Shown here piece by piece: positions 59,644 to 64,000 of a stretch of 64,000 bases of DNA. Source of the DNA: Emiliania huxleyi CCMP1516 (lineage: Eukaryota; Haptophyta; Isochrysidales; Noelaerhabdaceae); assembly GCF_000372725.1 (NCBI RefSeq), contig NW_005201183.1, positions 50,062 to 114,061 of the forward strand. Direction: 5' to 3'. The notes under the pieces were generated by a model. It did no database searches. It was not told the origin of the DNA and saw only the letters and a list, made by a program, of their open reading frames with translations. How positions within the stretch are numbered: the stretch's first letter is position 1; each line of letters begins with the position of its first letter. The position numbers and the translations under genes are program-made.

Positions 59644-61026
59644 ATGACGCCTTTCGTTCGTATGAAGGCCCCGGCGCACGCTCGTCTTCGGATTTTGTTG
59701 CTACATCACACCAACGCATTAACCATCGTGGCCTTGGGCTTCTTCTCGTTCTGGTACGTTCGGTTGCGCAGAGGCATACAGGATACACCATGCAACGCGT
59801 TGCTCGCACAAAAGATCCTCCGCACAGCGCCGCGAGAGATCTCCGATGGAAGGATAACAAAACTGAACTTGATGCGCAACGCTATTGACGATGCTCTGCT
59901 GCTCGAGCTAGTAGCTGAGATGCCGAGCTCTCTTCTCGCTGGTCTGCAGGTCCTCGAGCTGAGCCACAACCGCATTGGAGACACAGGCCTTGCCGCGCTG
60001 CTTCATGAGCTCACAAGCACAAAAGCGCCATTGCTCCAGAAATTATGGCTCGACAGCAACGTGATTACACACGACGGCGCGGAACACATTCGGTCCTGGC
60101 TTGCATCAAATTTCAATATCGCCACGCTTGGACTGAGTGACAACCACTTGTGCGACGCTGGGGCAGTTGCTATCTGTGCGGCGCTCCAGAGCAACAGCTC
60201 CCTTACGGAGCTTCGGCTGAAGGGCAATAGCATTAGTGATGCGGCAGCCGATGGACTTATGTCGGTGCTGCGCAACTCACAGAATACCTCGCTCCGCCGG
60301 TTATTCCTCGAACGCAACGCGTTTAGCGAGGTCGTTCAGGCGCAGCTTCGCGATGCTGTCCCAGTGCAATTGAGACTCGATATGCAGCAGCAATTCCCCA
60401 TTGGCCCGGCTTTGTTAATATACGTTTGCAGCCCGGAGACGAACAAGTTGCCGCAAGCGCAGAATGAGGTGGCCCAGCTCATGAAGCTAGTGCGCAACAC
60501 GCACAGCTCCCTAGCAGGCACCGCGAGAACGTTGCAGTTGCAGCTCAACAACACGCCGCCGCGTTGGTTCCTTTTCTGTGGCCACGCGGACGAAGACTGG
60601 GAGGGTCAATTCACCCTAGGTTTTACCACGTCAGAGGGTCGTGTCTCCAGAGTTCCGCCGAGGGAGATCGTGACTATCCTCTCAAGCTGCCAGCGTCTGG
60701 AGTTGGTCTTCATCAATGGTTGTTCATCGCACGGGCTTGGCTTGGAGCTTCGGAAGGCAGGCGTGCCCGTGGTCGTTTGCTGGCAAACAGCGGTACTGGA
60801 TCTAGCGGCGAGGGTCTTTTGCGTGAGCTTCTTCCAAAACCTTACCCAAAGCTCGACATCATCGGCCTTTGAAGCGCGCTGCCGTTGCGCGTTTCAGCAT
60901 GCCAGGGTGGCCGTAGAGGAAGCGCTGGATCGACGTCTTGTTCTTCGTGACCCCGCCAGTGATAGTGAGGCTCCCGAAAAGCGAACACCACCTTATGCAG
61001 CGGGGATTCCAGTGCTGCTTGTCTAG
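59644..61026 (+). CDS. LRR protein with C-terminal CHAT (caspase-like) domain
   Basis: Single exon, 460 residues. A membrane helix near the N terminus (ALTIVALGFFSFWYVRL, 25-41) is followed by ribonuclease-inhibitor-type leucine-rich repeats from about 70 to 250 (LQVLELSHNRIGDTGLAALL, LQKLWLDSNVITHDGAEHI, LTELRLKGNSISDAAADGL). The C-terminal part from about 300 fits a CHAT domain: WFLFCGHADEDW supplies the catalytic His (314) and LVFINGCSSHGLGLEL the catalytic Cys (360), then GVPVVVCWQTAVLDLAARVFCVSFFQNL. CHAT proteases belong to the caspase/separase superfamily and are often linked to sensing domains in defence and cell death. The lack of introns and lower GC resemble the TIR-like gene 1.1 kb upstream on the same strand. 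Confidence 0.78.
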   Translation: MTPFVRMKAPAHARLRILLLHHTNALTIVALGFFSFWYVRLRRGIQDTPCNALLAQKILRTAPREISDGRITKLNLMRNAIDDALLLELVAEMPSSLLAGLQVLELSHNRIGDTGLAALLHELTSTKAPLLQKLWLDSNVITHDGAEHIRSWLASNFNIATLGLSDNHLCDAGAVAICAALQSNSSLTELRLKGNSISDAAADGLMSVLRNSQNTSLRRLFLERNAFSEVVQAQLRDAVPVQLRLDMQQQFPIGPALLIYVCSPETNKLPQAQNEVAQLMKLVRNTHSSLAGTARTLQLQLNNTPPRWFLFCGHADEDWEGQFTLGFTTSEGRVSRVPPREIVTILSSCQRLELVFINGCSSHGLGLELRKAGVPVVVCWQTAVLDLAARVFCVSFFQNLTQSSTSSAFEARCRCAFQHARVAVEEALDRRLVLRDPASDSEAPEKRTPPYAAGIPVLLV

Positions 61027-61245
61027 CTAGGGGAGAAAAAGCGGAGATCCTAGCTCGCTGGGAGACGTGCGCAACCTAAAGTTGGGAATAGGGGAGAAGT
61101 GTCAGTGTGAGGGGAGGGCGTACGCCGGCGTTTTTGCCTTTGAAAACTGAACAGTTTTTTTGAGGAGTACGACGAAGGCGACGACGCTTTCGACGCGCTC
61201 TTCGACGGGGGCTCGGGGTACGGGTGGGATTCCTCTTCGGGGGGC

Positions 61246-61271
61246 GGCGCCTTCTTCTAGGCGCCCTTGAC
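61246..61271 (+). promoter_or_regulatory. Conserved hairpin motif upstream of the RCC1 gene
   Basis: GGCGCCTTCTTCTAGGCGCC followed by CTTGAC, 127 bp before the ATG at 61,373, then an AT-rich stretch (ATATATAAATAAATTT). It differs by one base from the motif at 45,764, at the same distance from its gene. Confidence 0.55.
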
Positions 61272-61372
61272 CCAACATAGAGGGCCAATATATAAATAAA
61301 TTTCTTTATTTATTCCAACATAGATTGCCAGCTTTTGTTTGGGTTAGTTATTTCTTTTCCTCTTTCCTCGCG

Positions 61373-62758
61373 ATGTCCACCCCACAACGCCGCTCCACCC
61401 GCCTCGCCGCCGCCTCCGCCGCCGCCGCACGCTGCCCCCTCACCGACCTGCCCCTTGAGCTTCTCGCGCGCGTCATCTCTCGCTGCGACCCCGCCGACAT
61501 CGCTCGCGTCGCGGCCGTCTCGCTGCTCTTCCACGCCTCGCTGGCGCTGGAGGGGATCCGCTTGTGGGCGCAAGAGCGCGGCCTCGAGCTGCCGGCGCAG
61601 CCAGAGGACGAGTGCGTCGTGCGGTGGCTGTGCTTTATGGCGTTGCTGTGCGAGGCCAACCCGCCGGCGAGGGTGGCGGCAGGCTATCGGAGCAGCCTCT
61701 TCATCGACGGCGAGGGGCGGCTCTCGTCGTGCGGCTCGGCGCCGTTTTACGCTCCAGAGCTACTCGGGCACGGCGAGGGCGTGATGCGGCTCAACACGCC
61801 GACACGCCTCCCTTCCCCGCTGGGCGGCGAGCGCGCCGTGAGCGTGGCGGCTGGACACGCGTGGAGTCTCGCCCTTGCCGCCGACGGAGCTGTCTGGAGC
61901 TGGGGCTGGGGAGGCTCTGGCCAGCTGGGCCACGGCGACGATCAGGCCCAGTGGCAGCCGAAGAAGATCGAAGCCTTGACGGGCCAGCGCGTCATCGCCG
62001 TGTCGGCTGGGTCCCTCCATAGCCTCGCCCTCGCCGCCGACGGCGCCGTCTGGAGCTGGGGAGCTGGTCTCTGCGGCAAGCTTGGCCACGGCGACGGGCA
62101 GAACCAGCTGCTGCCCAAGACGATCGAGGTGTTGGCGGGGCAGCGCGTCGTCGCTGTGTCGGTTGGTTACCAGCACAGCCTCGCCATCACCGCCGACGGA
62201 GCCGTCTGGAGCTGGGGCGATGGAGGCCGTGGCAAGCTGGGCCACGGCGACGGGCAGACCGAGCTGCTGCCCAAGAGAATCGTGGCGTTGGTAGGGCGGC
62301 GCGTCGTCGCTGTGTCGGCTGGAGGCAGCCACTGCATCGCCATCACCGCCGATGGCGCCGTCTGGAGCTGGGGCGTTGGAGGCTTTGGCGAGCTGGGCCA
62401 CGGAGACCTGCAGGACCAGCTCCTGCCGAAGAAGATCGAGGCCTTCGCCGGGCGGCGCGTCGTCGCTGTGTCGGCTGGAGGCGCGCACAGCTTCGCCCTC
62501 ACCACTGACGGGGCCCTCTGGAGCTGGGGCCATGGATACCGAGGCCAGCTGGGCCACGGCGACGAGCAGACCCAGCTGCTGCCGAAGAAGGTCGAGGCCT
62601 TTGCTGACCAGCGCGTCGTCGCCGTGTCGGCTGGACGCGAGCACAGCCTCGCCATCACCGCCGACGGCGCCGTCTTTACCTGGGGCAAGGGCGAAAGCGG
62701 CTGCCTAGGCCACGGAGAGGACCTGTCGAACCAGCTGCTGCCCAAGAAGATCAATTGA
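61373..62758 (+). CDS. F-box protein with RCC1 repeats
   Basis: 461 residues from MSTPQRRSTRLAAAS; an upstream in-frame ATG at 61,325 would add a hydrophobic stretch and is less likely. An F-box-like segment (PLTDLPLELLARVISRCDPADIARVAAVS) is followed by six to seven RCC1 blades, each with the pattern VVAVSAG..HS.AITADGAVWSWG....G.LGHG (for example SLALAADGAVWSWG, SLAITADGAVWSWG, SFALTTDGALWSWG). The F-box would dock to SKP1 in an SCF ubiquitin ligase, with the propeller binding substrate; the alternative is a chromatin or Ran-related role. The blades are very alike at DNA level, which suggests recent internal duplication. Confidence 0.88.
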   Translation: MSTPQRRSTRLAAASAAAARCPLTDLPLELLARVISRCDPADIARVAAVSLLFHASLALEGIRLWAQERGLELPAQPEDECVVRWLCFMALLCEANPPARVAAGYRSSLFIDGEGRLSSCGSAPFYAPELLGHGEGVMRLNTPTRLPSPLGGERAVSVAAGHAWSLALAADGAVWSWGWGGSGQLGHGDDQAQWQPKKIEALTGQRVIAVSAGSLHSLALAADGAVWSWGAGLCGKLGHGDGQNQLLPKTIEVLAGQRVVAVSVGYQHSLAITADGAVWSWGDGGRGKLGHGDGQTELLPKRIVALVGRRVVAVSAGGSHCIAITADGAVWSWGVGGFGELGHGDLQDQLLPKKIEAFAGRRVVAVSAGGAHSFALTTDGALWSWGHGYRGQLGHGDEQTQLLPKKVEAFADQRVVAVSAGREHSLAITADGAVFTWGKGESGCLGHGEDLSNQLLPKKIN

Positions 62759-63410
62759 TCTGGAACTGGATTGATGAGATGGGTGGGTCGCGCAGTGCCC
62801 GTTGGCGGGGCAAGCGGCGAGGGCGGAGGGGGTCGCCGGGGGGTTGGGATGGATGGGGATGGTCTTTTCGGCGAGCACTACGGTGCTCGCGGATTCGACT
62901 GTCCCCCCGATCGTGCCCACCCTAGTGCCCACCTTTATGAGGACGACGGCGCCTTCTAAAGGTCCGTCGCCGGCTGTGCTCTTCAGGGTAGGCTCCCTCC
63001 GGTGAGGCCGATTTTCTTAAACGGTCTTAAAAGAGGGACCCCCCGTGCCTGCAATCTCTTAAATGGCAATTTGAGCCCCCAAACCTCCTCATTTCTTAAA
63101 AGGTCTTAGGGTACCTCCCCCCGTGTTTGTTTGGGTTCTTTAGACTTTACTGAGTTGGTTGGTGAGAAGAATTTTACTACCTGCGTTCTCACAGACCACA
63201 GATAGCCCCCCCCCAAGCCCCCCACCCCCGCCTCTCTGGCTCTGTCTCACCACGCCACCCCTCACACACCTCTATCTACCATGACACGCCTCTCTGCGAC
63301 ACCCCTCTCTGCGGATTGCGCGCCTGCATTTGTCGGGCAGGAGCGGTGCGGAGAACCCGAGCCGAGAACCGAGAACCCTTTTCCGGCGTCCTCCTCAGCT
63401 CCACCTCTCC
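62759..63410. other. Intergenic stretch at right side
   Basis: No gene is seen. It contains a GC-rich palindromic patch near 62,943-62,965 and two similar segments with TTCTTAAACGGTCTTAAAA and TTCTTAAAAGGTCTTAGGG (63,012-63,112). Confidence 0.5.
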
Positions 63411-64000
63411 TCACCGTGAGAGCGCGACGTGCTGCACCGCCGCCTCCGCCGCGGGCCTGCCCACCGAGTCGGTCTCTCCGCCAGGCCCGTGAAAGGCGCA
63501 GATCGGCTGCTGCTGCTGCGAGTCAAACGGCCAAAACGTGAACCACTGCGCGCCCTCGCCGTCGGCGGCCGCCCCGGCGCCGTACGCGCCCCCCGGGAAC
63601 TGCTCGCTCATCGGCACGCCCTCCTCGACCGCGAGCGACATCCACACCTGCGGACGAGCAGAGAGGGGGGGGCGCGCACCACGTCTCGGAAGAGGGTGAT
63701 GCGACAGGGTACAGGAAGGAGCCGTGGCAAACCGCAACGCACCGTCCCGTCGGCGTCACGGCGGTAGTGCACCCCGCCGCCGCCGCCCTCGCCGCCGCCC
63801 TCGCCGCCGCGGAGGAGCGCCGTCATCCTGCGGCGCGCGGCCGCCCACGAGGCGCTCGCCTCGCCGCCCGCACTCCGCCGCACCTCGGTGACCAGCCTGC
63901 AGCCGCCGTCCGCCGCGTCGCCGCGCCCACAGACAAGGGCGAGTCGCGCGCGGCCGCCGGCCCCGTGGATGAGCGACGCGAGCACCTGCCGCGAGGGGGA
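63411..64000 (-). CDS. Partial gene of unknown function at window edge
   Basis: The 3' part of a minus-strand gene that continues beyond the window. The exon up to 63,743 reads VLASLIHGAGGRARLALVCG ... RRMTALLRGGEGGG ... VHYRRDADGT; a 95-bp GT-AG intron (63,648-63,742) joins it to VWMSLAVEEGVPMSEQFPGG ... WFTFWPFDSQQQQPICAFHG, ending at 63,411. No family was recognised. Confidence 0.6.

Overview
The window is nuclear DNA from a GC-rich single-celled eukaryote. It has spliceosomal introns, TTAGGG-type repeats, long microsatellites, a katanin p80 gene, a G-protein gamma subunit, a multi-pass membrane PIP kinase and a KRE2/MNT1-type mannosyltransferase. The composition, the Ala/Arg-rich low-complexity exons and the frequent GC-AG introns fit an alga such as a haptophyte. 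That placement is inference; no marker gene proves it.

Layout. (1) Positions 1 to about 14,130 and about 37,693 to 52,312 are the two arms of a large inverted repeat. Each arm carries the same six genes in mirror order plus a small secreted-protein gene: an Ala-rich coiled-coil protein, a fused FkbM-like methyltransferase/GT15 mannosyltransferase, a small glycosyltransferase-like protein, a PHD-finger exon, a G-gamma subunit, and a signal-peptide 2OG-Fe(II) oxygenase with TPRs and a Cys-rich tail. The arms are close but not identical. The left arm alone carries a 0.75-kb terminal-inverted-repeat element, the right arm alone has about 1.07 kb of extra DNA, and minisatellite lengths differ. (2) The 23.5-kb spacer holds a tandem pair of ankyrin genes (the second broken), a decayed non-LTR retrotransposon with a 16-bp target duplication, a multi-pass membrane protein, and a long many-exon membrane protein ending in a phosphatidylinositol-phosphate kinase domain, cut by a 100-N gap. 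(3) To the right of the repeat are katanin p80, two neighbouring intronless genes of lower GC (a TIR-like membrane protein and an LRR-CHAT protease-like protein), an F-box/RCC1 protein and a partial gene at the edge.

The most interesting signal is in the introns. At many positions a coding segment of about 8 to 35 bp is present twice, and an unrelated filler lies between the copies: a roughly 40-bp hairpin family, a CCCGAGATTA decamer array, a telomere-like array, other minisatellites or unique DNA. Removing the first copy plus the filler restores the protein reading frame in most cases that can be checked. The cut then starts with GT or GC, the first bases of the duplicated exon, and ends with the AG at the end of the filler. 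This looks like recent, repeated intron creation (introner-like insertion or break repair) in which the target duplication supplies the donor site and the filler supplies the acceptor.

The gene set is rich in signalling: a membrane PIP kinase, G-gamma, ankyrin, PHD, F-box/RCC1 and a possible TIR/CHAT immune or cell-death pair. The genes are not co-directional and do not form an operon. All functions are read from motifs only.
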